DNA from: Undaria pinnatifida
Taxonomy: Eukaryota > Sar > Phaeophyceae > Laminariales > Alariaceae
Direction of reading: 5' to 3'
Assembly: GCA_012845835.1 (NCBI GenBank)
Contig: JABAKD010000023.1
Coordinates: 25,647,972 to 25,711,971, forward strand
DNA: 64,000 bases
In this document: in pieces, positions 33,891-44,919 of the stretch
How the letters are laid out: every line of letters begins with the position of its first letter
Numbering within the stretch: position 1 is the stretch's first letter
Translations under genes and position numbers: made by a program
The notes under the pieces: generated by a model
What the model saw: only the letters and a program-made list of their open reading frames with translations
Database searches by the model: none
What the model was told of the DNA's origin: nothing

Positions 33891-33953
33891 TGGCGAACCC
33901 AGGGTCATGGTGAATCGAGGGTGGTGAACCCATGATGGCGAACCCAGGGTCAT
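33891..33953 (+). promoter_or_regulatory. Duplicated primer-binding site of G2
   Basis: TGGCGAACCCAGGGTCAT occurs at 33891 and again at 33936, 45 bp apart. The first abuts the LTR and is the expected site for a tRNA primer ending ...TTCGCCA. Confidence 0.7.
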
Positions 33954-35905
33954 CACCCAGGGAATGGTGAACTTGCAGGAGATGGTAATCCTGTAGATGG
34001 TGGAGAGATTGGACCAGGACATGAGGATAGGAGTACAGCTTACAACAAGAACACTGCTGTAGATGTTGAAGACGTGGAATCTGATCTAGAAAAAAATGTG
34101 CAATTTATAGTAACGTGCAGGGGGTACAGACGGTCTGAATCATGTCATCAGGTATAGAGCTTTATTTTGTTTTCATGCACCGTGACAGTACGAGGATAGA
34201 AAGCGTAATGCGTGAACCACGTAAGTATGCGTGCCGAACGCTGTGGATCTGGGAAGAGGTACGTAAGCAGGTAAGCATAACGCGCGCGTAGGTATCACGT
34301 GCTATATGTTGTCACCACAAGGGGAGTGTTGCTAACTAAGCTGATCTCGTTGCCAACAGGATAGTAGGTTAAAAATACGAGCGGTATGTTTTTCAATTTT
34401 TCTAGAAACGCTTGTTGAATATACTGTTTTTACTATGCTTGTGCTCGTGCAACAGGGTAGAGCAAATATACTGTTTTTACTATGCCCGCGCAGCAGAGTA
34501 AAGCATTGTGTAATAATATGCATGCCTCATCTTGTTACACTTTTTTGATACTCAATTGTTCCTGCATGTGAGACGAGCCATCAATGCCCAAACACATGCA
34601 TGCTTCGCTCGAGTCTTTCCGGGTTTGATGTCATGAAATGTTCATACTTGCACCAATGCCGTGTCAACCATATAGCAAGCTTCAAGTCGCAATGTCAACT
34701 CGCATGTTTCAAGTCATCTTTGTGGCTGTAGGAGCACGTCCACGGTAGCCGAGTACAAGTACACGTACGAAAAAAAGGAGACGGGTACTGTTGCTACTGC
34801 TGCTGTGAGTTTCGTCAGCCATCACAAGCTGCTTGCAAGGAGGACTGCTAGTCTAGACGTCGTCTATGTGAAGAGGACGGTCAGACAGGGACACAGGCGT
34901 CACGCCTCACCGCAGCTAGACTACAGCTAGCTGTTGTTGGGCTGCAGCTGGGATACGTGTGGGTTGATAGTCTCGCTTGACGCAGGTAGAAGTACGGTCG
35001 TAAATGCGCAGGTAGAAGTGCAGTTGCATGCCGAGCCAATTTTGGTTGAAATAATGTATAGAATATAGTATGGAAAAAAGGAGTAGTCTAAATATGATTG
35101 AATTTTAAAGGATGTTGAAGAAATTCCCATGGCAGTTCAACTCTATTTTATCATGTTGAAAATCTCGCACGTACGTGTAGAAAAATTTCGCTTGAAACAG
35201 TATCACACGAACCCCACACGCTGCAGGACAACCACAGGGACAACCACACGCAGACACCGCAGAAATAGAAGCAGCAGTACATACAGCAGGCCACATGAGT
35301 GATGAGAATCGGTGGTCGTGATCTCTAGATAGTCGGGGCGAGGAATGAGACGCTTGATAGTTCATACATGATGAGGAATCACGCAGTCCATGCTACGCAC
35401 AGCAGTACATACAGAGAGCGAAACGAGATTCTCCCCGCTTTGACTGACACACTGTCTTTTTTGTATGAGCTGCATGCAGACGAAACGTTGGTACGTATGC
35501 ATCAATGGTATAAATTGTTCCGCAAAGCATGTATTATTTTTTTTTTTGCTTTCGTGCTTACTCTTACGACGACTACTCGTACTTCTGCATTGTTGTACCA
35601 GGGATGCATGTTATCATGCTGTATACATGCGTATCATATGTTCTGTATGTCGTTTGTGATATGCTCTTGCTTTTTTGTGCTGCACCATTTTTGACGCCAA
35701 ACTGACCGGGTATACCTGCCTGAAAAAATATTTTGTACGTCAGAAGTTTGACCAATCAGATCAATGCGATAATTTATAGTCGTATGAGCGATAGCATTGG
35801 GCACACCTGGCCCAGCTGTGTAGGCGACGACCTGCACGCGGAGCGCGTAGGGGAGCAGAGTCAGAGCTTACAGGTTCAAGGTGTGATACAGGCTAGTTTA
35901 AGTTC

Positions 35906-36313
35906 GTGCACTCCCCGACGATTGAGGAGTGCAAGTCACTGGAGGCTGAAGCTCTCGTGGCTGCTGCTGTACGCGGTCCTAATCAGGCCGTCTCGGCTGC
36001 TGCTCGAGTCGAGGCTCATGCTGCTGTCGCCGCTGTGCAAGCTGGGGTCGACAAACGCCGTGCCGAAGCTCTGGCTGCTGTGCAAGCTGAGTCCCAAGGT
36101 CGCCGTGCCGCAGCCGCTTCGGCTGCTGCTACTGTTGCGTCTGCCACCGCGGCACCATCTTTGCCCAGCCCCAGTCCCGCTGTGTCCGGGGCTGCGGGGG
36201 TAACATCGTCAATCGATAACGGATGCATACAGCAGGCGATGGTGGTACAATGCGATCTCACAAATGGAGTGTGTTTTAATTTTGACAATATCCGTAAACC
36301 ATTTTTTTTTTAA
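35906..36313 (+). CDS. Ala-rich coiled-coil ORF
   Basis: This is a 135-residue frame. Residues 1-95 are dominated by Ala, Glu, Arg and Val in heptad-like order (SLEAEALVAAAVRGPNQAVS and following), then comes a Ser/Pro linker. It ends shortly before a G-rich tract that resembles a polypurine tract, so it could be a structural protein of an unrecognised retroelement. CTGCTG-type repeats in the DNA could also produce such a frame by chance. Confidence 0.3.
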   Translation: MHSPTIEECKSLEAEALVAAAVRGPNQAVSAAARVEAHAAVAAVQAGVDKRRAEALAAVQAESQGRRAAAASAAATVASATAAPSLPSPSPAVSGAAGVTSSIDNGCIQQAMVVQCDLTNGVCFNFDNIRKPFFF

Positions 36314-36839
36314 TTTTTAAACTTGCCTAAGTGCAAGTTGGGGGGGTATGTAGGCAGGATGCTGAGAAGGGAGTAACATGGACTGTGGAGCCAGTTAAAT
36401 AATGTACCAGGTAGTGATGAAAAACATTACTGAGTATTATTTTACAAGCTGAACATATACCTGATACGAGTAAGTTTTGCATGAATATAAGTAGACCTTG
36501 AAATTTTATCGACTATTATTGTGTCACGTATGGACGCCTATACCTCGATAGATGTTTACAAAATGATGGATTCTGCTGTTCCAAGTTCGTTACATGGCTG
36601 AATAACACGAGCATCATCTCCGAACAAGAAGTCAGTTTCGATTTTCCACGAGAGAGAGAGTTTTATTTTAGCGACCAGACCAAAAAAATTCTAAAGCTCG
36701 GAATGGGATCCGCATAATAATTAGCCATATTTGTATCTTTGGGCAGGCTGTTTATTCCACATTTCACAGTAGTACCGCGAGCTTTGTGTCGAATATCAGG
36801 TACTATTATAGTACATACCATAAACCATATATCTGGTAC

Positions 36840-37013
36840 GAGTACTACTCGTATCATGCGCTGTTGGAAAACCTGGTGACACAAGCCAGCGAAGAGGAGG
36901 AGGAGGAAGAGGATAACAGCGAAGACGAATCGGTGGCAGCTTTTGCAAATGTACCGGCATCCACTCCTGGCAAACATGGAACCCCCTTCATTGCGAAGAA
37001 GAAAGCGAGATAG
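36840..37013 (+). CDS. Possible terminal exon, acidic then basic tail
   Basis: The frame ends with LVTQASEEEEEEEDNSEDES, a short neutral linker and KHGTPFIAKKKAR before a TAG stop. An acidic run followed by a Lys/Arg tail is common at the C-termini of nuclear proteins. No upstream exon or splice acceptor is convincing. Confidence 0.25.
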   Translation, partial: EYYSYHALLENLVTQASEEEEEEEDNSEDESVAAFANVPASTPGKHGTPFIAKKKAR

Positions 37014-37306
37014 TAACGAAATAAATTCCCCCGTAACACTGCACGCTACTAGGTACTGCTGTACCAGGTATGTATTGTTAATAGGATGCTATACTCGTAC
37101 AGCATTATTATTATCACTATGTACTACTAGTACTACTACTACTGTAACAAAAACCAGTGTAATCTTGTTTTTTTTCTATACACAGTTTGATCAGAAAAAA
37201 ATCAGGGGGGGTTGGCGAGTATTATAACGATGTTATAAGGCTTAGTTTGGGTAAGCTATTGGTTAACCAGTTGCAAGTGGTCAAACGGACTATTACCCTT
37301 AACAAA

Positions 37307-37366
37307 TGGCATCGTCGACAGACCATGGGTTTTTTGGGTCGTGGGTTCGATCCCCACCGTCCACAA
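37307..37366 (+). ncRNA. tRNA-like segment in TRIM-3, copy 1
   Basis: TGGCATCGTCGA resembles an A box and overlaps the primer-binding site. About 25 bases on, GTGGGTTCGATCCCCAC is a perfect T-arm stem-loop with a consensus B box (37344-37354). A cloverleaf with a paired acceptor cannot be drawn, so this is a tRNA-derived remnant, not a tRNA gene. Confidence 0.45.
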
Positions 37367-37595
37367 CAATAAACTTTTCAGATTTTCCCCATGTCGAACT
37401 TGAAAAATACTCTCCCTGGTATCCCCAGGAAATGAAACGGCTTGGATATTGACAGAGGTCCGCCGTATATCCGGCCGACCTGCTATCCCGCCGTTTCAGG
37501 GGGGGAGAGTGTTATAAGGCTTAGTTTGGGTAAGCTATTGGTTAACCAGTTGCAATTGGTCAAACGGACTAATACCCCACTAATTCCTTAACAAA

Positions 37596-37654
37596 TGGCG
37601 TCGTCGAGAGACCATGGGTTTTTGGGTCGTGGGTTCGATCCCCACATCCACCAA
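37596..37654 (+). ncRNA. tRNA-like segment in TRIM-3, copy 2
   Basis: Same arrangement as copy 1. The T arm GTGGGTTCGATCCCCAC is followed by ATCCACCA, recalling a mature tRNA 3' end with CCA. The B box lies at 37632-37642. Confidence 0.45.
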
Positions 37655-37911
37655 AATAAACTTTTTCAGATTTTCCCATGGCGAACTTGAAAAATGCTCT
37701 CCCCGGTATACCCAGGAAATGAAACGGCTTGGATAATTGACAGGTCCGCCCGTATATTCGGCCGACCTGGTATCCCGCCGTTTCAGGGGGGGAGAGTGTT
37801 ATAAGGCTTAGTTTGGGTAAGCTATTGGTTAACCAGTTGCAAGTGGTCAAACGGACTAATACCCCACTAAGTCCTTAACAACGATGCAATGAAGATGAGA
37901 ACATTACTGCT

Positions 37912-40750
37912 GCGCTCACTCCATCAAAATTACAGAGCAATGGGAACACAGGCTCTGGTAATCCAACCTTCCTAAGACGCTATTTCGAAGAGTCTCTTCA
38001 AAATCTTCGAAAATATGTACGACGTTGTACCGAAAAGGTTCCGGAAATACTTGTAGTAAACCAGAGTATTGTTTAGGATCGAATAACGGAGGAGTAATGA
38101 CCATTGTGCTCAGCCAAACACAGCATTGCTGCGGCCTGCAGAACAAGTGGCTAGCACGGAAAATATACGCAAAGCGTATGGAAAGCGTCGCGCGAAAGAC
38201 GTTTTGACGGATCCTGAGTGAGCTATGCAACATTGACACATCATGGCCAGATAAAATTGATGCGATCGGAAGCACTGACGAACGAAAATTCATGGCGAAA
38301 AGCAAATTAGCCATATGAGTAGGCCGATGCTAGGTGACGGCATGTATGTATCCAGAAGTCAGACCGAAGTTTGTTGCCTTTCTGGAGGTTGAAATGGAAC
38401 TAAACCTCGCAGAAAAATGCACCCCGTACGCCCAAACACAAGATAGTGGGGAGTCTCCTCCAAAGTTTTGGAGTATGCCGTGTTGCGCGCAAGCTGGACA
38501 CACGGTAGTAATTCCGCCCAATTATCGCAAGCCAAGTTACTGTACATGGCAAGCGTATCGTGAACGGTGCTGTGGACACGCTCGAGAACAGAGTTCCCTT
38601 GCGGACGATAAGCGGCGGTACGTGTTTTCTTGTGCCCATAGACAGACTGCAATTCTTTCAAGAGTTGTTTTTGAAATTCCTTCCCTTGATCGGAATGCAG
38701 GGTTTCTGGTGGGCCGAACACCGAAAAGACGCGGTCAATAAGATGACGAACCACTACCGCAGCTTCCTTAGACTTGATAGGTATCAAAATGAGGAAACGC
38801 GTGAGGTGATCGATGACAGACAGGATAAATCGATTACCTTCCGACTTAGATTTGTATTCGACGACATCCACCGCAACAAGTTGAAACGGTCTGGTGACCG
38901 GTCGATGCCCGGTAGGCAGCGTAGGTGATCGGTGAAACGTTTTGCGGCGTTGACAAGGAAGACAGCTTTCAACATGTTCGGCAACGTCAGAGTGCATCGT
39001 GGGCCACCAATAACGATCTCGAACTTTGTCGAAGGTACCTTTAAAGGCTAGGTGACCACCTGACGAGGGGAGGTCATGGCAAGCGTTGATTACAAGTGTT
39101 CTCAACGATTTCGGCACCACTAACTGGTCACGAAAGGTGTCCCGCCTACGTAGGTGGGCAGGGACGTAAGACCGGCAAAGCAAACCTTCGTGGATGAAGA
39201 TTTTTCTCATGCTGGACTTTGATTGCTGGTGTGGGACGCGAGCTTTAGTAGGATTGGCTAGGTAGTCAAAGTACTGACAAAATGCTTTCCTCTGATGAGC
39301 AAGCAACTTCGCAGCATCGATGACGGGGAAGACAGATACGACAGATAGCTGCAAGTTGCGGTTCGGATGGAAGTAGTTTTCCATCCACCTCGCTAAAAAT
39401 ACGCGATAGCGTATCCGGTACAACGTTAAGTTTTCCCGGAACGTGTTTGACGGTGAAATCGTAATTTTGAAGACAAATTGCCCAACGGGTGAGCATATTG
39501 GACGTGTCTTGCATGTGGTACAAGTACGTGAGAGCTTGGTGGTCGGTACAACACGTAAAGTGGATACGGACGCCAATGGGTAAGAGCCCATACGACAGCA
39601 AGGCATTCTTTCATCGTAGGGCTATAGTGGCTTTGGCTACGAGAAAAACGCTTGCTATAGTACGCGACAATATCCAGCTCTTTGCCATCGGTGCTGCCCT
39701 TGGACGGTTGGGCTAGGAAAGCACCTACACCTTGCTCAGAAGCGTCGGTGTGAACGACGAAATCTCTCGAAAAATCGGGAAAGTGTAGGACAGGGGCTTC
39801 GGATAAAGCATCTTTAAGTTTCTGGAATGCGGCATCTTGTGCCGAACCCCAGGCCTTTTTAAAACTCGTGCGTTTGACGAAGCTGTTTCGAGTCAGTTCC
39901 ATAAGCGGTGCCGTAAGGTCAGAATAATATTTCACAAACCGACGGACGAAATTCGCCCTACCCAGAACAGAACGTAAGTCTTTAATGGATTTTGGCGCGG
40001 GCAGGTAGTGAATCGCATTAATGCGGTCGGTACTGACGGAAATACCTTTCGCGGAAATGACATGACCGAGATAGTCGACTTCTTTCAGCCAAAATTAAAT
40101 TTTGGACGGTTTGAGTGTCAAGCCTGCCACATGCAACGCTGCAAACATTTTCTCAAGAGAGAGACGAGGTGGCTTTCGAACGTGTGATTGATACGAATCA
40201 AATCGTCCATGTACGAAAGGATACCGGAGTCAGGGCCAAGGTGGCCTAGAGCTAAAGACATGACGTATTGAAACAGCCATGGTGCATTCGCTACTCCAAA
40301 AGGCATGCGCTAAAAACAGTACTTGCCTCGGTGTCACGAAGGCGGTGCGGTCGACGTGCCCCTCGGCCACGGGTAGCTGCCAAAACGCGCTGAGAATGTC
40401 GGCGACTGAAATGTAGAGGGTGTCTCCGACGGCGTCCAGGCAGGACTCGAGGTTCTGGGCATAGGCCAGCTCTTGCGGATGATGTAGCGCTCGAGGGTAT
40501 GGCGGTAATCAACACAGAAACAATGGCTGCATTATCAGAAATGACACAGGCAGAGATGGAGCAGGCATATGGAAAGGGGACAGCGCCCTCTGCTGACTTT
40601 GACCAAGAAGCCTGAAGTGCGCCCTCGAGGATCATTCTCTGGGGAGCATTGAATCGCATCACAGGCAAGAGGAGGAAGCAACGCATGCAATATCGGACTG
40701 CGCGCCTGTCAAAAATGGAGGAGGGACACGACAGACTTGGGTCAAGGCCT
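37912..40750 (-). mobile_element. G1, Ty3/gypsy pol remnant
   Basis: Minus-strand pol pieces lie in Ty3/gypsy order. Reverse transcriptase is in short blocks near 40118-40700 (SAFWQLPV and FGVANAPWLFQ motifs, then SYMDDL). The end of reverse transcriptase with RNase H is at 39426-39935 (VVHTDASEQGVGAFL). Integrase is at 38359-39606, with a His-His-Cys-Cys finger (CLPCQRR) and the catalytic blocks VAVDVV, SDQGKEF and VLERVHS. The left edge at 37912 is where homology to the copy at 1-852 stops. No LTR was found, so it is a truncated fossil with several breaks lying inside G2. Confidence 0.8.
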
Positions 40751-40769
40751 CCATTTGGCACCCTACCAG

Positions 40770-41935
40770 AAGCAGTTGCCGATTGCCTGTAGACATTTTG
40801 ATAGACACAGGAGCAGGGGGAGGGAATTATGCGTCGGAGTCTTTCGTTCGCTCAGTAGAGCGAAACGCAAGGGGGGGGAGGAGTATAATTAGCCAAGGGA
40901 AAAGGTTTGCTTAGGGCGGCGAATCCTATCCAGAGTGGAGTTCCCCCCACGAACATCGTTGGGTCGTGCGACATTCCGTTAGTGTTCATGCCGGAAGACC
41001 GAGTGAGAAGGATGACGGTCAGGGTGGTAGAGGGGCTACCATATGGGTTGATTTTAGGCGCTGCGTTCCTTAGAGAGCACGAGAGCGTACTCAATTTCGC
41101 GGAAGGAGGAGGCTTTAAGCCAGCTCCAGAATCGCCATGGGTACCGCTGAGATCGATGGCAGGGTGCCCGAACCTATCGGAAAGAAAGGTAACGGGTTGG
41201 AAAGCAACACCCAGGAAGAACCAGGAAATCCATGCAGCGATACTTGGAAAGGAGGCGACACCGTGGGAACGCTTTTGTGCAGTGGCACCGCCGTCCGCAG
41301 AGAAAGAGCCGGAAGGGTTGACAGAACCGGACACAGTCCCAAAGGAGAGCGAAGTCGTGTGGGAGGATGACGGTAGCCTGCAGTGGAACATGCGCCTAGC
41401 AAAGGAGGTAAAGGTGGGGGGTTTCGTTAGCGTGCAAAAGGAAGCCTTCGTGACGGGCCCCCAACCACAAGATCGACAGTTAGTACTGGTCATACCAACG
41501 CAACCATACGACATGGATCTGGGAGCTGAGTTGGGGGTAGCCAGGGGTGTACAATGGTGGTACCCGGGCAACCCTCTACAATGCAAAGTCGTCAACCGAA
41601 CGAAAACCGCGATGACCATACAGCAAGGTGTTGTGGTAGCGAAGGTATTTGCAACCAACTCCAGTGATACAGAGAGAATGCGGTTGCTAATTGATCGGTC
41701 CGTAGAAAAAGAGTCCGTTCCAGCTGTCGAGGGAGAAAGCGGAGGAACGGAGAGGCCAACGGGTGACCTCGAGGAAGTTGCAGTTGACATAGCTGAAGCC
41801 AACATGGAGCAGTTGAGTCAGGGTTGCAATTCAAACTTGTTAGAACTGTTGCGTGAATATCGTGATCGCGGACTGTTCCCGGCTAACCCCAAGGTAGTGC
41901 CAGCGTGCCACGGGGCTAAGCTACGGTTGCCTTAG
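40770..41935 (+). CDS. G2 protease and spacer region
   Basis: A retroviral-type aspartic protease motif (ILIDTGAGGGNYAS) is read near 40795-40840. The frame at 40907-41935 (342 residues) continues with a protease-like end (LILGAAFLREHESVL near residue 48) and then a linker of about 250 residues leading to reverse transcriptase. The linker matches no domain I know. It is part of a fossil element. Confidence 0.65.
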
Positions 41936-42068
41936 GATGATTGCACACCCTATGCGGCTAAGCAACGATGATATTCCCCAGAGGAGGAAGCCATGATTCA
42001 GAGCGAGGTGACGAAACAGTTTCAAACCGGGGCCATCCGTAGATCGACATCAGCGTAGGCAGCCAATT

Positions 42069-44732
42069 GTGTCGTGGTTCGCAAGAAGGATGGACCGGGG
42101 GCTGAATACGTTGCTAAAGTCGGAGAGTGGAGGCCTAGGAGATATCCAAAGCATCTTTGACGGCATGAAGGGTGCGAGCTGTTTTACGTCAATAGATCTG
42201 GCTTCAGGATTCACCCAACTAGAGATCGAAGAAGACGATAAGCACAGAACCGCATTCAGAGACGCCCACGGTACACTGTGGGAGCTCAACCGATTCGGGT
42301 TTGGAGTGAAGACTCTACCAGCAGGCTTTGCAGCCTTCGTTGGCGGAGCTCTCGGTCCGTTGAAAGGGAAGGGAGTCCAAAACTGGTTGGATGACATCAT
42401 CACTTACACCCAACAGGTGGAAGGACATTTCGACCTATTGAGGCAAGTGTTAGAGAAACTATCGAGGGCCGGTCTGTCGGTGAACTTCTCTAAATCATGG
42501 TGGTGCTGTCCTCAGCAAGAGTTTGTGGGCATGGTGGTGGACAGGCTAGGAGTGCGCCCGTCGCAGTCTAAGATCGACGCCGTTGCTCAACTTACTAGGG
42601 CCAACACGGTGGAGGAAGTGAGGGCACTGCTAGGTATGACAGGCTACCTAAGGAAGTTCGTCCCCCGATATAGCGCGCTGGTAGCGCCAATCTCGAATCT
42701 TCTTCGTGACAAGCGTTTCGCGTCGAAACGAGCGAGGAAACTCAAGGTTCCATGGGGAGAGGAGCAAGACAAAGCGTTGGCGGCGCTAATCCTCGCTCTG
42801 ACATCACCACCGATTTTGGCTATGCCAGACTGGAACAGGCCGTTCCAGCTCCACACGGATGCCAGCGAATTAGGAGCAGGAGCAGTTCTTACCCAGACAC
42901 ATGAAGGTTCTGAACGTGTCTTGGGGTATGCTAGTCATCGGTGGTCTCGAACCGACGCTAGACGGTCACCTACGGAACGGGAAGTGATGGCGGTGTTATG
43001 GGCGGTAGACCACTTCAGACCTGTACGTATGGGGCAGAAGATTTACTCTCATCACCGATTGCTCGACGCTGACATGGCTGTTTACCCTAAGTTAGCAATA
43101 CCGAGGGTGGTGGTACCAGGGGTCTTGGCGCTGGTTCACAGTATGTTCGGTCATCCAGGCGTGGCGCGCACGACGCTGCTCGTTAAAGGCAAGTACAATT
43201 GGCCGACGTTGGTCAAGGACGTGCGCGAATATGTGCTCTCGTGTGGCTGCAGGAGAAGGAAACGGGCTAACAGTCAGCGAGTAGCTATGATGCCAGCCAA
43301 GTTCCTGCGGCCTTGGGAAGTTCTAGAAATGGACATCCAAGACCTCAAACAAGAGTCTCAAGACGGAAACAGGTGCCTGTTAGTTGTGGTGGATAGAGCT
43401 AGCAAGTTCCTGTTCGCATACCCGTTGCCGTCGAAGGATGCCGTCGGGGTGAGTCGCAAGTTGTTAGAACTCCTTTTGACCTTCGGGGTGCCGTTGTCGA
43501 TCAGGAGCGATGCTGGGGGGGAATTCACAGCGCAGGTGGTGAAACATTTGTGTCAATGGTTGAGAGTGTCGATAGACTATGGTCCCGCCAACCACCCCCG
43601 TGCCCAGGGAGCGGTCGAAAGGGTGGGGGGGTGGCTCCAGGAGGTATTATCCGAACTCTGCAAGTCTTGGCCTAGGATATGGGATCGGTATGTACTCCCA
43701 GCATGCTGGATCCAGCGTGTTACCCCAGATCCTAGCCTACCCTCGTCGCCGACACCATTTCGTCTATTGTTCGGTCGGGATGCCCGCACACAGTTGGACT
43801 CGATAACCCCTGTCGTCGATGGTGTGGAATATCAAGGGGGATTGGACGCTTTCGTGGCGGATCAACAACAAGCGTTCAGAGAGGTACGCGAAGCCCTAGA
43901 GAAAAGGCAGGCTGCCAAGGATCGAAGTAGGCGAAGCTATAATGACGGCATAGGTCGTGTTTCTCCAGGGGGACAATCCAGAATCGGTGACTACGTGTTG
44001 GTTAAGGAGGCGGCCAGCACACTATCGAGGGAAGGGGTTCACTCGAAGTTAGCACACGAACACTGGACGGGACCATGGCAGGTAGTCCGTATAATACATC
44101 CAGGCCTTAGTTACGCGTTGCACATGAATGGCCGCAGTATCAGGAAGAGAATGGTGTCTGCGGCGGACATCAAACCCTTTCATGAACGCCCGGTGGAACT
44201 TCGGCATGCTTTTGAGGACGAGTTTGCGCACTTGGCCTGGGGACCGGATGTTGGACTTGCTGAGGTTTCCATTGCGGCAGCACCGCTGTACACGCTAATC
44301 GACCGTAAAGTTTTGTGGGTCACAGAAGACACGTGGGTCTGGGAATACAAGGGCAGGCACCTGGATGGCGTCGAATCTAACTGGCTGAACGAGGAAGAAG
44401 TACAAGAAAGCTTCACGCCACTACAGCTGGACGTGTTTCACGCTTTGTGGGAGAGGTATTATGGAGCGGATCACCGTACTCGACCACCAGGAGTGCCTAC
44501 AAGAGGGGAAAGGGAAGCAGTTTCCAGGGAAGAGGCGTTAAAGGCATTCCCGATAGGAACTAAAGTCAGGAGGGAGTTTGCAGACATCCGTGGCCGGAAG
44601 AAGGTGTTCGTAGGGGAGGTGTACGATTTCAGCAACCCATACTGGCGAGTGAGATACCCAGACGGAGACTGGGAGGAGCTGAACCGGCACGAGGTCAATC
44701 AAGGGAAGGAGTTAGCGACAGCTTCATCTTGA
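42069..44732 (+). CDS. G2 pol: RT, RNase H, integrase, Tudor-like tail
   Basis: This is an 887-residue frame. Residues 35-190 are reverse transcriptase (TSIDLASGFTQLEIEEDD, FGVKTLPAGF, then WLDDIITY as the YxDD box variant). Residues 255-320 are RNase H (LHTDASELGAGAVLTQ). Residues 355-400 hold the integrase finger (HSMFGHP...CGCRRRKR) and residues 420-560 the catalytic core (LEMDIQDL, SDAGGEFT, GAVERVGG). The last 50 residues contain FVGEVYDFSNPYWRVRYPDG followed by EELNRHEV, a Tudor-type fold pattern rather than a chromodomain. Such tails are thought to guide integration to chromatin marks. The domain order is Ty3/gypsy. Part of a fossil element. Confidence 0.9.
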   Translation: MSWFARRMDRGLNTLLKSESGGLGDIQSIFDGMKGASCFTSIDLASGFTQLEIEEDDKHRTAFRDAHGTLWELNRFGFGVKTLPAGFAAFVGGALGPLKGKGVQNWLDDIITYTQQVEGHFDLLRQVLEKLSRAGLSVNFSKSWWCCPQQEFVGMVVDRLGVRPSQSKIDAVAQLTRANTVEEVRALLGMTGYLRKFVPRYSALVAPISNLLRDKRFASKRARKLKVPWGEEQDKALAALILALTSPPILAMPDWNRPFQLHTDASELGAGAVLTQTHEGSERVLGYASHRWSRTDARRSPTEREVMAVLWAVDHFRPVRMGQKIYSHHRLLDADMAVYPKLAIPRVVVPGVLALVHSMFGHPGVARTTLLVKGKYNWPTLVKDVREYVLSCGCRRRKRANSQRVAMMPAKFLRPWEVLEMDIQDLKQESQDGNRCLLVVVDRASKFLFAYPLPSKDAVGVSRKLLELLLTFGVPLSIRSDAGGEFTAQVVKHLCQWLRVSIDYGPANHPRAQGAVERVGGWLQEVLSELCKSWPRIWDRYVLPACWIQRVTPDPSLPSSPTPFRLLFGRDARTQLDSITPVVDGVEYQGGLDAFVADQQQAFREVREALEKRQAAKDRSRRSYNDGIGRVSPGGQSRIGDYVLVKEAASTLSREGVHSKLAHEHWTGPWQVVRIIHPGLSYALHMNGRSIRKRMVSAADIKPFHERPVELRHAFEDEFAHLAWGPDVGLAEVSIAAAPLYTLIDRKVLWVTEDTWVWEYKGRHLDGVESNWLNEEEVQESFTPLQLDVFHALWERYYGADHRTRPPGVPTRGEREAVSREEALKAFPIGTKVRREFADIRGRKKVFVGEVYDFSNPYWRVRYPDGDWEELNRHEVNQGKELATASS

Positions 44733-44919
44733 ACCTGGGAAGTTGGTCCAGTTAAGAGCTATGGAGTCTGGAAAGGAGATGCAATACCAGGAGCCAGGAA
44801 GAAGGGCGGCCTCAGCCTAAACCGTTTGCTTAGGCGGCAGGTCTGGCTGGGTGGAGTAGTTCCGTTGGCTAAAGCCGCATTGTTCTAAGCTCTGGAGGAC
44901 AGTACCAGACTTGGGGGGG

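Larger units (their letters stand above)
34100..37226. other. Unassigned interior of G2
   Basis: AT-rich DNA with no gag sequence. A pair of 62-bp-spaced copies of AATATACTGTTTTTACTATG lies at 34418 and 34468. A purine tract GTTGGGGGGGTATGTAGG at 36338-36355 looks like a polypurine tract followed by an LTR start, hinting at one more nested element whose other end I could not find. Two frames are noted separately. Confidence 0.4.
37231..37880 (+). mobile_element. TRIM-3, three-LTR miniature retroelement
   Basis: Three LTRs (37231-37304, 37510-37593, 37797-37880) start TGTTATAAGGCTTAGTTTGG and end CTTAACA. They alternate with two interiors, giving the LTR-int-LTR-int-LTR form produced by unequal recombination. 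The target duplication ACGA is at 37227-37230 and 37881-37884. Each interior starts two bases after the LTR with TGGCRTCGTCGA (primer-binding site) and ends TTTCAGGGGGGGAGAG (polypurine tract). At 74-84 bp the LTRs are very short. No protein is encoded; a minus-strand frame containing CGDRTHD is the well-known spurious product of such repeats. Confidence 0.9.

Noticed and set aside
37569-37850. Minus-strand 93-residue frame with CGDRTHD.
   Set aside because: This is the familiar false protein produced by tRNA-like and LTR repeat sequence; it lies wholly in TRIM-3.
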